NCBI GenBank assembly: GCA_964462945.1
Contig: CAYWZW010000068.1
Coordinates: forward strand, 1-28,656
Length of the DNA stretch: 28,656 bases
Source of the DNA: GCA-020343675 sp964462945
GTDB lineage: Bacteria > Planctomycetota > Phycisphaerae > Sedimentisphaerales > Anaerobacaceae
Direction of reading: 5' to 3'
Shown in pieces: positions 1 through 8,026 of the stretch. The notes below the pieces were generated by a model. That model was not told where the DNA came from, did not search any database, and saw only the letters and a list, made by a program, of their open reading frames with translations. Position 1 is the stretch's first letter; each line of letters begins with the position of its first letter. The position numbers and the translations under genes are program-made.

Positions 1-40
1 CGGTTGTTTTCTAATATGCTGGCGACGAGTTATTCAGTTT

Positions 41-57
41 TGTTAGAGTGCCTAACA
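41..57. repeat. Small inverted repeat downstream of the UPF0158 gene
   Basis: A perfect 6-bp inverted repeat, TGTTAG / CTAACA, surrounds a 5-nt loop about 20 bp beyond the stop codon of the minus-strand UPF0158 gene. No T-run follows it on the minus strand, so it is not a convincing intrinsic terminator. It could be a weak hairpin at the transcript end. Nothing else was recognised in positions 1-78. Confidence 0.3.
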
Positions 58-78
58 CTATTCTCGTAAATCTTGAGG

Positions 79-549
79 TTAGGCGTCGTCGAACTCGATG
101 TTGTTTTCCTGGCACCATTCGATGGCGATTTCTTTCAGGGCGTTGTCGCGGTAGCTGTGCCATTGGTTTTCAATGCCGTATTGATACAAGGCGTCTTTGA
201 ATCGCCGGAAGGCGCCACTGCCCCCTATCAGGCCGTAAAAAGTGTCGCGCAGCTCAGGGTCCTCCAGGGACAGACAGAACCTCTCCATAATGCTGTATTC
301 ATTGATGTCGAACTTGGTGGGCAGTGGAATGTACTCGCCGGTTTCAGCCATTATCTCCTTAGCGGTCGCGACAAGCTCCTGCTCCCAGTCCGGCAGGTCT
401 TCGATCGGCTCATCATCTTCAGCGGCGCGCATGGCATAGTCGGTCATAAGGACCACCTCACCGGTTTTCTTATTGAGAAACGAGCTGCTTTCATCCGACT
501 GGGATTCCAAGCCGTCAATTACGTCACTCAGTTTAACGCGAGCTGCCAT
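79..549 (-). CDS. UPF0158 family protein, function unknown
   Basis: The 156-residue product resembles the UPF0158 family of small acidic bacterial proteins of unknown role. Features seen are an N-terminal stretch starting MAARVKLSDVIDGLE, a middle section rich in Asp and Glu, and a C-terminal block containing FYGLIGGSGAFRRFKDAL and a late WCQEN, which is the part typical of the family. No signal peptide or membrane segment is visible, so it should be cytoplasmic. The start is set at the ATG at 549 because AAAGGAGG lies 9 nt upstream. A longer reading frame to 594 has no ribosome site and would run close to the upstream gene. It follows cysM by 32 bp on the same strand, so the two are probably co-transcribed. 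The family has no established biochemical role, and the cysM linkage does not define one. Confidence 0.8.
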   Translation of the reverse strand: MAARVKLSDVIDGLESQSDESSSFLNKKTGEVVLMTDYAMRAAEDDEPIEDLPDWEQELVATAKEIMAETGEYIPLPTKFDINEYSIMERFCLSLEDPELRDTFYGLIGGSGAFRRFKDALYQYGIENQWHSYRDNALKEIAIEWCQENNIEFDDA

Positions 550-581
550 AGGCTTCAACCTCCTTTCTCGTAGTGTTCGAT

Positions 582-1493
582 TTACGGCGGACATTTGGCA
601 CAGATCGATCTGAATAGTGTCGTGCTCAAGTAACGGTCGCCGCGGTCGGGGAGAATCACGACAATCGTGCCGAATGTCATCTTCTCCGCGACACGGAGTG
701 CTCCAGCGACAGCCGCGCCGCTGGACATGCCGACAAAAATCCCTTCGCGGGCGGCCAGCAGCCTTGTGGTCTCAAAGGCCTCGCCGTCCTCGACGGTGAT
801 CTTCTCATCCAGCATCTGCCGGTCATAGATTTTGGGGACTATGGATTCGGTCATATTCTTGAGGCCCTGTATCGTGTGTCCTTCGGGCGGCTCGACCCCA
901 ACGACCCTGGCCTGCGGCTTCTTTTCTTTGAGGTACTTGTACACGCCCATCAGCGTCCCCGTTGTCCCCATGCCGGCGACAAAGACGTCGATCTGGCCGT
1001 TGGTCTGGGAGAAGACCTCCGGGCCCGTTGTCTCGTAGTGGGCCAGGACATTGCTTTCGTTCTCAAATTGATTGGGCATATAATACTTCTGCGGTTCGGC
1101 GTCGAGAAGCTTGTGGGCCTCTCTGATTGCGCCATCGGTGCCCTCTCTTGCGGGGGTCAGCACGACCTCGGCGCCCAGGGCCTGCAGGATGTGCTGTCGC
1201 TCCGTACTGACACATTCCGGCATGCAGAGCTTAACGCGGTAGCCCTTTGCCGCCCCGATCATGGCTAAGGCGATCCCCGTGTTTCCCGACGTCGGTTCGA
1301 GTATGATTTTGCCCTTGGTCAGTTGGCCGGATTCCTCCGCCCTTTTTATCATAAAGTAGGCCGGGCGGTCCTTGACCGAGCCGCCGGGGTTGGCCCCTTC
1401 GAGTTTTCCGAAGATTCTCACGCGGGGGCCTTTCCTGTTCAGATTCGTGAGTTCCACAAGCGGTGTATTTCCAATGGCCGATAATATACTCAT
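582..1493 (-). CDS. cysM: Cysteine synthase (O-acetylserine sulfhydrylase, CysK/CysM family)
   Basis: The 303-residue PLP enzyme of fold type II should make L-cysteine from O-acetylserine (or a related activated serine) and sulfide in the cytoplasm. It opens with ILSAIGNTPLVEL. Lys41 in the motif PGGSVKDRP should form the PLP Schiff base. The substrate loop TSGNTG follows near residue 68, a Gly/Thr-rich phosphate-binding loop GMGTTGTLMG lies in the middle, and SSGAA follows near the C-terminus. Length is normal for the family. The ATG at 1493 is chosen because GGAGG lies 9 nt upstream. The frame is open for another 46 codons upstream, but that extension is not family-like. The C-terminal CAKCPP is a slightly unusual ending. 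CysK and CysM cannot be separated by eye. It is divergent from amrS and likely co-transcribed with the UPF0158 gene. Confidence 0.93.
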   Translation of the reverse strand: MSILSAIGNTPLVELTNLNRKGPRVRIFGKLEGANPGGSVKDRPAYFMIKRAEESGQLTKGKIILEPTSGNTGIALAMIGAAKGYRVKLCMPECVSTERQHILQALGAEVVLTPAREGTDGAIREAHKLLDAEPQKYYMPNQFENESNVLAHYETTGPEVFSQTNGQIDVFVAGMGTTGTLMGVYKYLKEKKPQARVVGVEPPEGHTIQGLKNMTESIVPKIYDRQMLDEKITVEDGEAFETTRLLAAREGIFVGMSSGAAVAGALRVAEKMTFGTIVVILPDRGDRYLSTTLFRSICAKCPP

Positions 1494-1564
1494 GCCAGCT
1501 TGCCTCCAGGAACCGTGCTTCGCCTGCCCGATCGGAACCAGATGGATTCCGATAATCTCCAAAA

Positions 1565-1593
1565 TTGATTTTCGTCTCCATATTCTATATATT
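1565..1593 (+). promoter_or_regulatory. Predicted promoter of the amrS-pdxB-folP operon
   Basis: TTGATT (1565-1570) and TATATT (1588-1593) are separated by 17 bp, a good sigma-70-type match. The predicted start near 1600 leaves a leader of about 34 nt before amrS. It overlaps the opposing cysM promoter, and the two -10 boxes abut each other. Confidence 0.5.
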
Positions 1594-1610
1594 AGTGTGC
1601 AGAAAGTGAA
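1582..1610 (-). promoter_or_regulatory. Predicted promoter of cysM and the UPF0158 gene
   Basis: On the minus strand, TTCACT (1605-1610) and TAGAAT (1582-1587) have 17-bp spacing. The predicted start near 1576 gives a leader of about 80 nt before the cysM ATG. The box positions interlock with those of the divergent amrS promoter. Confidence 0.45.
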
Positions 1611-1633
1611 TCTGATTTCCGGAAAAACCAACG

Positions 1634-2674
1634 ATGAAATCGGGACAAGAGAATCTCAAGCGAGCGGTCTTGTGGGAGCCGTCGGCGGACGATAAGAAGG
1701 TCCGGTGCAAGCTGTGCAACTGGCGCTGCGTCATTGACGATGGGAAGCTGGGACGGTGCTGCGTGCGCCAGAATACCGGCGGGGTGCTGTACTCACTGAA
1801 TTACGACAAGGTTTGCTGTGCCAATCCGGACCCCATCGAGAAAAAGCCGATGTTTCATTTTCAGCCCGGCTCGCGCAGCTTCTCCATTGCAGCGATGGGC
1901 TGCAATTTTCGGTGCGAGTTCTGCCAGAACTGGCAGATAAGCCAGGCGGCCCTGGAAAGTGGGCGAATCGACGGCGAGCCGATTACGCCGGAGCATATTG
2001 TCGAAGCGGCTGTTCGCAACGGGTGCAGGAGTATCGCTTACACCTACACCGAGCCGACGGTCTTTATGGAGCTGTGCGAGGAATGCGGGCGCTTGGCCAG
2101 AAACCGCGGCCTGCCGAACGTTTTCGTCAGCAACGGCTACATGACGCGCGAGGCGATAGACTTCGCGAGCGGCTGGCTCGACGGTATCAATGTTGACTTG
2201 AAGGCGTTCAGTGAGGATTTCTACACGCGGTTGTGCAAGGCGAGATTGCAGCCGGTGCTTGACACGATTAGCTATATAGCGAAGGAAACGAGTATCTGGA
2301 TTGAGATTACGACGCTGCTGGTGCCGGGGCAGAACGATTCCGAGGATGAGCTAAAGCAGCTTGCCGATTTCATTGCAAACAAGGCCGGCGCTGATGTCCC
2401 GTGGCACATCAGCCGATTCCATCCGCAGTACAAGTACCTGGACTCGGTTCCAACGCCTCTGGTCAGTCTGGAGTGGGCTTTCGAGATAGGCAAATCGGCG
2501 GGCCTGCACTATGTTTACCTCGGCAACGTGCCGGGGGCGAAATCCGAGAATACTTTTTGCTATCACTGCGGCCGAATGTTAATTCACCGCATCGGCTACA
2601 CAATAGCGGCCAATGACATAGAAAACTCAAAATGTCCCGATTGCGGGACAAAGATTGCAGGTTTTGAGCTTTAG
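1634..2674 (+). CDS. amrS: AmmeMemoRadiSam system radical SAM enzyme
   Basis: The 346-residue product closely matches the AmrS family. The radical SAM cluster motif CNFRCEFC (CxxxCxxC) follows an N-terminal Cys-rich segment (CKLCNWRC, then GRCCVR). The motif TYTEPTVFMELCEE and the region SNGYMTREAI are typical of the pyruvate-formate-lyase-activating-enzyme-like branch. A C-terminal CxxC / CxxC pair (CYHC, CPDC) looks like a zinc ribbon. The AmrS/AmrA/AmrB (Memo) trio is widespread and its substrate is not settled. Neither amrA nor amrB is in this window. A predicted promoter lies just upstream, and pdxB follows after 50 bp on the same strand. The ATG at 1634 has only a weak ribosome site. 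Family assignment is firm; the reaction is unknown. Confidence 0.92.
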   Translation: MKSGQENLKRAVLWEPSADDKKVRCKLCNWRCVIDDGKLGRCCVRQNTGGVLYSLNYDKVCCANPDPIEKKPMFHFQPGSRSFSIAAMGCNFRCEFCQNWQISQAALESGRIDGEPITPEHIVEAAVRNGCRSIAYTYTEPTVFMELCEECGRLARNRGLPNVFVSNGYMTREAIDFASGWLDGINVDLKAFSEDFYTRLCKARLQPVLDTISYIAKETSIWIEITTLLVPGQNDSEDELKQLADFIANKAGADVPWHISRFHPQYKYLDSVPTPLVSLEWAFEIGKSAGLHYVYLGNVPGAKSENTFCYHCGRMLIHRIGYTIAANDIENSKCPDCGTKIAGFEL

Positions 2675-2724
2675 CCGCGTGAACCGAAGCGCAGGACACG
2701 CCCCTCGCGGCACAAGATGGGGAC

Positions 2725-3885
2725 ATGATGAAGATTATTGCCGACGCGAACATTCCGTTTGTTGTGGAGTGCTTTTCGTCCATTGGCGAGGTCACAGCCC
2801 TTGGAGGCCGGCAGATTACTCCGAGCATCGTTGCCGATGCGGATATTCTCCTGGTGCGCAGCATCACGCCGGTTGACGCGGCGTTGTTGGCCGGCAGCAA
2901 AGTGCGTTTTGTCGCTACGGCCACTATCGGCTTTGACCATATCGATGCCGATTTTCTGAGGCGAAATAATATCGGCTTTGCCTCGGCCCCAGGCTCCAAT
3001 GCGAATTCCGCCGCTGAATACGTTGTCGCCGGGCTGCTGGAGGCCGGGCGAAGGTGTGACCTCGACCTGGAGGGCAAATCGATAGGGATTGTGGGCGTGG
3101 GCAATGTCGGCGGCAGGGTGGCGAAAAAGTGCGCGGCCCTGGGCATGGAGGTTTTTCTGAACGACCCGCCTTTGCAGAGGCAAACCGGCGACGCAAAATA
3201 TCGGCCGCTCGAAGAGCTTTTTGACTGCGACTTCATAACTCTGCATACGCCGCTCACACTTGAGGGGCCTGATAAGACGTACCATCTGGCTGATCAGGAT
3301 TTCTTCAAGTCACTGAAGGAAAGGTGTGTGTTTGTCAATGCGGCCCGCGGCGGCGTGGTGGACAGCGGGGCTTTGAAAGCGGCCATACGGGCCGGGCGAT
3401 TGACGGCCGTCGTGCTCGACGTCTGGGAAAACGAGCCGAACATCGACACCGAACTCTTGAAAATGGCCGATATTGGCACGCCCCACATCGCAGGCTACTC
3501 GCTGGACGGCAAGATTGCGGGGATGATCATGATCTACAAGTCAGCCTGCGAATATTTCGGGTTGGAGCCGAAGTTCGACGTCGCGGATTTCCTGCCTGAA
3601 CCCTCCGTGCCGCAGTTGAAACCAAACCTAAACATAGGCAATGAGCAAGATGTTCTGTTGGGCGCCGTGCAGAAAGTCTATAGGATTGACCATGATGATA
3701 GTAAACTCCGGCTGATGCTGGGTAAGCCGGCGGGGAAAAGAGGCGAATATTTCGACGGCCTGCGAAAGAATTATCCCGTCCGAAGAGAATTTCAGAACAC
3801 CCATGTTGTTCTTGAAGACGGCAGTGGCAGTCTGGCCGGGAAACTGGCAGGAATCGGATTTAAGATAGCAGAAAGTGGAAAGTAA
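2725..3885 (+). CDS. pdxB: Erythronate-4-phosphate dehydrogenase
   Basis: The 386-residue D-2-hydroxyacid dehydrogenase should oxidise 4-phospho-D-erythronate with NAD in the DXP-dependent route to pyridoxal phosphate. The N-terminal half shows KIIADANIPFV and ATIGFDHID. The Rossmann nucleotide motif GIVGVGNVGGRV is near residue 125. The catalytic region contains NAARGGVVD and the Glu of the VVLDVWENEP segment. PHIAGYSLDGKIAG carries the active-site His and is diagnostic of PdxB rather than SerA or generic dehydrogenases. A C-terminal PdxB dimerisation-like extension ends in DGLRKNYPVRREF. Two adjacent ATG codons (2725 and 2728) are possible starts; the ribosome site is weak. It overlaps folP by 11 bp. 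PLP made through this route would serve enzymes such as the divergently encoded CysM. Confidence 0.93.
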   Translation: MMKIIADANIPFVVECFSSIGEVTALGGRQITPSIVADADILLVRSITPVDAALLAGSKVRFVATATIGFDHIDADFLRRNNIGFASAPGSNANSAAEYVVAGLLEAGRRCDLDLEGKSIGIVGVGNVGGRVAKKCAALGMEVFLNDPPLQRQTGDAKYRPLEELFDCDFITLHTPLTLEGPDKTYHLADQDFFKSLKERCVFVNAARGGVVDSGALKAAIRAGRLTAVVLDVWENEPNIDTELLKMADIGTPHIAGYSLDGKIAGMIMIYKSACEYFGLEPKFDVADFLPEPSVPQLKPNLNIGNEQDVLLGAVQKVYRIDHDDSKLRLMLGKPAGKRGEYFDGLRKNYPVRREFQNTHVVLEDGSGSLAGKLAGIGFKIAESGK

Positions 3886-4747
3886 AAAGGCAAAAGGCAA
3901 AAGTCGCGGCAGAGATATCCTCAAGTGGCCGGGGGGAAAGCTGGATTTTTCGGCGGGCTGCATTATCATGGGGGTTCTGAATGTTACGCCGGATTCCTTC
4001 AGCGATGGCGGCGAGTTCTTTAATGCCGATAGGGCCGTTGAGCACGGTCTGCAAATGGCGGCTGATGGCGCGGCGATCATTGATGTGGGCGGCGAATCCA
4101 CGCGGCCCGGCTCGGCTCCCATTTCAACCGATGAGCAGATAAAGCGGGTGGTTCCGGTCATAAAAAGGCTTTGCGGCAAGACAGGCGTGCCCATCAGCAT
4201 TGATACGTGCAAGTTCGAGGTTGCACAGGCTGCCCTGGAAGCGGGGGCGGAAATGATAAATGACATCACCGCTCTGGGCGACGGGCGAATCGGCGAATTG
4301 GCCGCCGAACGGCAAGTACCCATCGTTCTAATGCACATTCAGGGCACACCGGCAACGATGCAAACTGAGCCAAAGTATGAGGATGTCGTTGGCGAGGTCC
4401 TGGAGTTTCTTTTGAGCCGGGCAAGTCGAGCCGAGCGCCTCGGAATAGCGAAAGAGAGAATCTTCATCGATCCGGGCGTCGGGTTCGGCAAGACGGTGGA
4501 GCACAATCTTTTGCTCTTGCGGAATATCGGTAAATTCGTCGCTTCCGGCTATCGCGTGCTCGTGGGCACAAGCCGCAAGAGCTTCATCGGCAGGCTCACG
4601 GGCAAGGAAAAACCGTCTGACAGAATATTCGGCACCGCCGCGACGGTGGCCTTATGCGCCGCTGCGGGTGTCTCCGTCGTTCGCGTTCACGATGTAGCCG
4701 AGATGGCCGACGTGGTGAAGGTAACTAATGCTATCCGGGGTCGCTAA
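3875..4747 (+). CDS. folP: Dihydropteroate synthase
   Basis: The 290-residue TIM-barrel enzyme condenses 6-hydroxymethyl-dihydropterin diphosphate with p-aminobenzoate in folate synthesis. All family motifs are present in order: MGVLNVTPDSFSDGG, DVGGESTRPGS, ISIDTCK, MINDITAL, LMHIQGTPATMQ, DPGVGFGKTVEHN, LVGTSRKSFIG and RVHDV. The start given is a GTG that overlaps the end of pdxB. The first 16 or so residues (rich in Lys, Ser, Gly and Arg) come from a purine-rich heptamer repeat and match nothing in the family, so the real start is uncertain. The next ATG lies inside the first conserved motif and is too late. Translation is probably coupled to pdxB. Confidence 0.95.
   Translation: MESKKAKGKSRGRDILKWPGGKLDFSAGCIIMGVLNVTPDSFSDGGEFFNADRAVEHGLQMAADGAAIIDVGGESTRPGSAPISTDEQIKRVVPVIKRLCGKTGVPISIDTCKFEVAQAALEAGAEMINDITALGDGRIGELAAERQVPIVLMHIQGTPATMQTEPKYEDVVGEVLEFLLSRASRAERLGIAKERIFIDPGVGFGKTVEHNLLLLRNIGKFVASGYRVLVGTSRKSFIGRLTGKEKPSDRIFGTAATVALCAAAGVSVVRVHDVAEMADVVKVTNAIRGR
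3885..3905 (+). repeat. Heptamer tandem repeat at the pdxB-folP junction
   Basis: Three heptamers run in tandem: AAAAGGC, AAAAGGC and AAAAGTC. They begin at the last base of the pdxB stop codon and lie within the 5' end of folP as called. Seven is not a multiple of three, so a change in copy number would shift the frame between the GTG start and the folP core. Confidence 0.6.
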
Positions 4748-4777
4748 TCGCCCGTGGAAGCACCGGCTTGAGGGAGG

Positions 4778-5320
4778 TTGCACCTGTCGAAGAAGATAAG
4801 CATATTTCGTTGTTGTCCTTCTTGCGGGTCAAGAGACGTGTTCTTCGATGGCGTCAAAGAGTTCAGTTGCAGGGCGTGCTCCTTCACCTATTATCACAAT
4901 GTCGCCGCGGCGGTCGGCGCAATCCTGGAATTTGACGGCAAGATAGTCTTAATCAGGCGAGGCAAAGAGCCGGGCAAAGGAAAGCTGGACCTGCCGGGCG
5001 GCTTCGTGGACCCGAAAGAGACCGCAGAAGAGGCCGTGAGAAGGGAAATAAGGGAAGAGCTGAGAATGGACGTTGGAGCACTCAAATACTTGGGGTCGTA
5101 CCCAAACATCTATGAATATCGAGACGTGGTTTATCAAACGTGTGACCTGTTCTTCTATTCCAGGATCGACGCGCTTCCCACAGACTGTGACAAGATCGAG
5201 GTGGCGGAACTGGTGCTGATGAATCCGGCGGACGTTCCGTATGATCGAATCGCATTCCAATCGGTCCGCGCGTGCCTGCGTCAGCTCCTCGAAGCCCGGG
5301 CGGGACACAACGCTCAGTAG
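4778..5320 (+). CDS. Nudix hydrolase with N-terminal zinc ribbon
   Basis: The product of about 180 residues should cleave a nucleoside-diphosphate-linked substrate. Residues about 10-35 hold a CPSCG...CRAC zinc ribbon. The Nudix box follows as GGFVDPKETAEEAVRREIREEL, read here as two joined parts: GGFVDPKE, then REIREEL. Its catalytic REIREEL helix is intact, but the Gly that normally follows two residues later is Arg. It lacks the NudC signature SQPWWL, so it is not called NudC. No ATG is available: the frame opens at a TTG (4778) that directly abuts AGGGAGG, while an in-frame CTG at 4784 has proper 6-nt spacing. It follows folP by about 30 bp and may share the operon. A pterin-triphosphate substrate is conceivable from this position but unproven. 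Confidence 0.85.
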   Translation: MHLSKKISIFRCCPSCGSRDVFFDGVKEFSCRACSFTYYHNVAAAVGAILEFDGKIVLIRRGKEPGKGKLDLPGGFVDPKETAEEAVRREIREELRMDVGALKYLGSYPNIYEYRDVVYQTCDLFFYSRIDALPTDCDKIEVAELVLMNPADVPYDRIAFQSVRACLRQLLEARAGHNAQ

Positions 5321-5351
5321 CTTTTTGCTTTGTGGCCGCGATAGTGAACGG

Positions 5352-7796
5352 CTATTCGGTATCGACTGCGATTCCCAGGACTTCGTGCGTGTTCTTGACG
5401 AATTTGAATTTCAGGCCTTTCTTGGCTTCTCTTGGAACCTCGGGCAGGTCTTTCTTGTTTCTGGCCGGCAGGATGACGGTTTTGATGCCGGCCTGCTTGG
5501 CCGCCAGGATTTTTTCCTTGAGGCCACCGACGGGCAGGACCAGGCCCCGCAACGTTATTTCGCCGGTCATGGCGACGTCCGGCCGGGTCGGCTTGCCCAG
5601 AAGCAGGCTCACCAGCGAAGTGAACATGGCCACGCCGGCGCTGGGCCCGTCTTTGGGGATCGCTCCTGCGGGAACGTGGATGTGATAGTCGAATTTGCTG
5701 AATCTATCGGCGTCGATTTGCAGCTTCTTGGCGTTGGCCTTGACAACGGAAAAGGCGGCCTGGGCACTCTCCTTCATCACCTCGCCGATCTGGCCCGTCA
5801 GTTGCAACTGGCCTTTGCCGGGCATGGAAGCGGATTCGATAAAGAGCAGCTCTCCGCCGACGGGTGTGTAGGCCAGGGCGGTGGCGACGCCGGGTGTTCC
5901 CGTCCGCAGGGCCAGCTCCGACTCGAATTGCGCGGGTCCCAAAATCCTTGAAAGGTCCCGTTGGGTGATGCTTGCCCGCTTTTTCCGGCCCTTGGCAACG
6001 TCCGTGGCCACGGCTCTGCAGATAGCGGCGATATTCCTTTCGAGGTTCCGCACGCCGGCCTCCCGGGTATAACCTCGGATGATGGCAAGTATCGCATCAT
6101 CCTTCGCCGCGCATCTTTTCTTGCTCAGGCCGTGCTCTTTGAGCTGGCGGGGTACGAGATACTTCTTCGCAATCTTGAGCTTCTCCGCTTCGGTGTAGCC
6201 GGGCAGTTCAATGACCTCCATGCGGTCGCGCAGCGCCGGCGGGACCGGCTCGGTATAATTCGCCGTGCCGATGAACATCACGGAAGACAGACTGAAAGGC
6301 TGATCGAGGTAGTGGTCGGTGAAGGTGGAGTTCTGTTCGGGATCGAGCACTTCCAGCAGGGCACTGGCCGGGTCGCCTCTGAAGTCACTGCCGATTTTGT
6401 CCAATTCATCGAGCATGAACACGGGGTTCTTGCTGCCGCACTTTCGCAGCTCCTGCAGGATTCGTCCGGGCAAAGCTCCGATGTACGTTCTGCGATGTCC
6501 CCGGATGTCGGCCTCGTCCCTGATTCCGCCGAGCGATATACGCACGAATTCTCTTCCCATGGCCCGGGCGATGGACTTGCCAAGCGACGTTTTGCCCACG
6601 CCGGGCGGGCCGACAAAACAAAGAATTGGGCTCTTGCCCGTCGGGTTGAGCTTGCGGACGGCTAAGAATTCGAGGATGCGTTTCTTCACCTTCCGCAGGT
6701 CGTAGTGGTCGGCGTTGAGGATCCGCTGGGCCTTGTTGATATCGAGCTGGTCTTTGGTCTGAACCGACCAGGGCAGCTCGCAGATCCAATCCAGGTAGGT
6801 GCGGATGACGCTGTATTCCGGCGACGCGGGGGGGATTTTGCTCAATCTGTCCAGCTCTCGCAGGGCCTCGGTCTCGACCTTCTTGGGCATCCTGGCTTTT
6901 GCGATGTTCTGGCCGATTTGCTTGAGCTCCTCGCTTCTGAGGTCTTTTTGGCCAAGCTCGGTTTGGATGGCCTTTAGCTGCTCCTGCAAAAAATACTCCC
7001 GCTGATTCTTGTCGATGGATTCTTTGACGCGGCCCTGGATCTTGTGGCTAAGCTCGAGAACTTCCAATTGGCTCGCCAGGACGAAGGAGATTTGTTCGAG
7101 GCGTTTGGCGGCGTCAAGCTCTTCGAGCAATTGCTGTTTCTTGGCGACGTCAAGGCTGAGATTAGCGGCCAAAAAGTCGGCCAAAGCGGAAGGATTCTCG
7201 ATGTTTTCCAACATTACCGACGCTTCTTCAGGCACATTGGGACTCAGCGTGATCACCCGGTTGGCCGCCCGACGGACGCTGACAATCAGGGCCTGGAGCT
7301 TTTTCGTCATTTTCACCTTCACACTGAGCGGCTGGACTCTGGCCTTCAAGTAAGGTTTCACCGCAACCTGCTCCACCACTTTGAAGCGAACGATGCCGTG
7401 CACGATGATGTGTATCGAACCCTGGGGCAGTTTTGTGACCTTGAGCACCGAGGCGGCGGTACCGACGGAGTAAAGGTTGCCGAAATCCGGCCTGTCGGTT
7501 TCAGGGCTGCGCTGCGTTATGAGTCCGATGATCGATTCATTGGGCGCCGTGTCGGCAAGCAGGGCTTTGCTTCTCTTTCGGCCTATCGCCAACGGCGTTA
7601 CTGTCCCGGGAAAGGCAACGGCGTTGCGAATCGGCAGGATGCCGATAACGTCCGGCATTCTGAATTTGTGGCTATGCTCTTGTGATTGGCCGTCATCGTC
7701 CTGTATGTACGGCTCAAAACCTTCGGGTTCTTCGCCCATCACATCGACCAGCCAGTTGTTGCTGATAGCTGCCAAATTTCCAAGCTCCTTCGGCAT
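5352..7796 (-). CDS. lon: ATP-dependent protease Lon
   Basis: The 814-residue product has the full LonA layout. The N-terminal substrate domain begins at ILPIRNAVAFPGTVTPL, followed by a coiled region with KNQREYFLQEQLKAIQ. The AAA+ module carries Walker A GPPGVGKT (about 396-403) and Walker B FMLDELDKIG. The C-terminal serine protease domain carries PKDGPSAG, with Ser near 719, and GGLKEK, with the catalytic Lys near 762. It is cytoplasmic and degrades damaged and regulatory proteins. The start is uncertain. The frame opens at a GTG at 7862, and an ATG at 7796 is used here. The only good ribosome site (AAGGAG) sits 9 nt before an in-frame TTG at 7775. A further ATG lies at 7739. It converges with the Nudix gene. 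A promoter and paired repeats lie upstream. Confidence 0.96.
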   Translation of the reverse strand: MPKELGNLAAISNNWLVDVMGEEPEGFEPYIQDDDGQSQEHSHKFRMPDVIGILPIRNAVAFPGTVTPLAIGRKRSKALLADTAPNESIIGLITQRSPETDRPDFGNLYSVGTAASVLKVTKLPQGSIHIIVHGIVRFKVVEQVAVKPYLKARVQPLSVKVKMTKKLQALIVSVRRAANRVITLSPNVPEEASVMLENIENPSALADFLAANLSLDVAKKQQLLEELDAAKRLEQISFVLASQLEVLELSHKIQGRVKESIDKNQREYFLQEQLKAIQTELGQKDLRSEELKQIGQNIAKARMPKKVETEALRELDRLSKIPPASPEYSVIRTYLDWICELPWSVQTKDQLDINKAQRILNADHYDLRKVKKRILEFLAVRKLNPTGKSPILCFVGPPGVGKTSLGKSIARAMGREFVRISLGGIRDEADIRGHRRTYIGALPGRILQELRKCGSKNPVFMLDELDKIGSDFRGDPASALLEVLDPEQNSTFTDHYLDQPFSLSSVMFIGTANYTEPVPPALRDRMEVIELPGYTEAEKLKIAKKYLVPRQLKEHGLSKKRCAAKDDAILAIIRGYTREAGVRNLERNIAAICRAVATDVAKGRKKRASITQRDLSRILGPAQFESELALRTGTPGVATALAYTPVGGELLFIESASMPGKGQLQLTGQIGEVMKESAQAAFSVVKANAKKLQIDADRFSKFDYHIHVPAGAIPKDGPSAGVAMFTSLVSLLLGKPTRPDVAMTGEITLRGLVLPVGGLKEKILAAKQAGIKTVILPARNKKDLPEVPREAKKGLKFKFVKNTHEVLGIAVDTE

Positions 7797-7890
7797 AGAA
7801 CCAAAAAAACAGAACGGGACTCCGAGAAGCCGGCGGACGCAATCCACGCAGAACTTCCTCACCGTTCATCGCATCAAAGGCGACCCTTCT

Positions 7891-7919
7891 ATTGTAAACG
7901 TACTTTCTATTGGCTTGAA
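7891..7919 (-). promoter_or_regulatory. Predicted lon promoter
   Basis: On the minus strand, TTCAAG (7914-7919) and TACAAT (7891-7896) have 17-bp spacing. The predicted transcript starts near 7884, upstream of every candidate lon start. No CIRCE-type heat-shock operator was found. Confidence 0.4.
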
Positions 7920-7922
7920 GCG

Positions 7923-7952
7923 ATAAATCCGAAAAAGGGGCATAAATCCGAA
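7923..7952. repeat. Paired 11-bp direct repeat upstream of lon
   Basis: ATAAATCCGAA occurs exactly at 7923-7933 and 7942-7952, a 19-bp period. The pair sits just upstream of the predicted lon -35 box, where an activator dimer could bind. Function is inferred from position only. Confidence 0.45.
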
Positions 7953-8026
7953 CGGTGTTATGTGAGATGGGTCGGCTGGTTTTGGCCGGCCCCGTTCAGC
8001 CGGCGGTCGATTTCCCCGGGCCGGGA

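Noticed and set aside
41..57. CIRCE-like heat-shock operator
   Set aside because: The -strand GTTAGGCACTC resembles half of CIRCE, but the arms and spacing do not fit and no chaperone gene follows.
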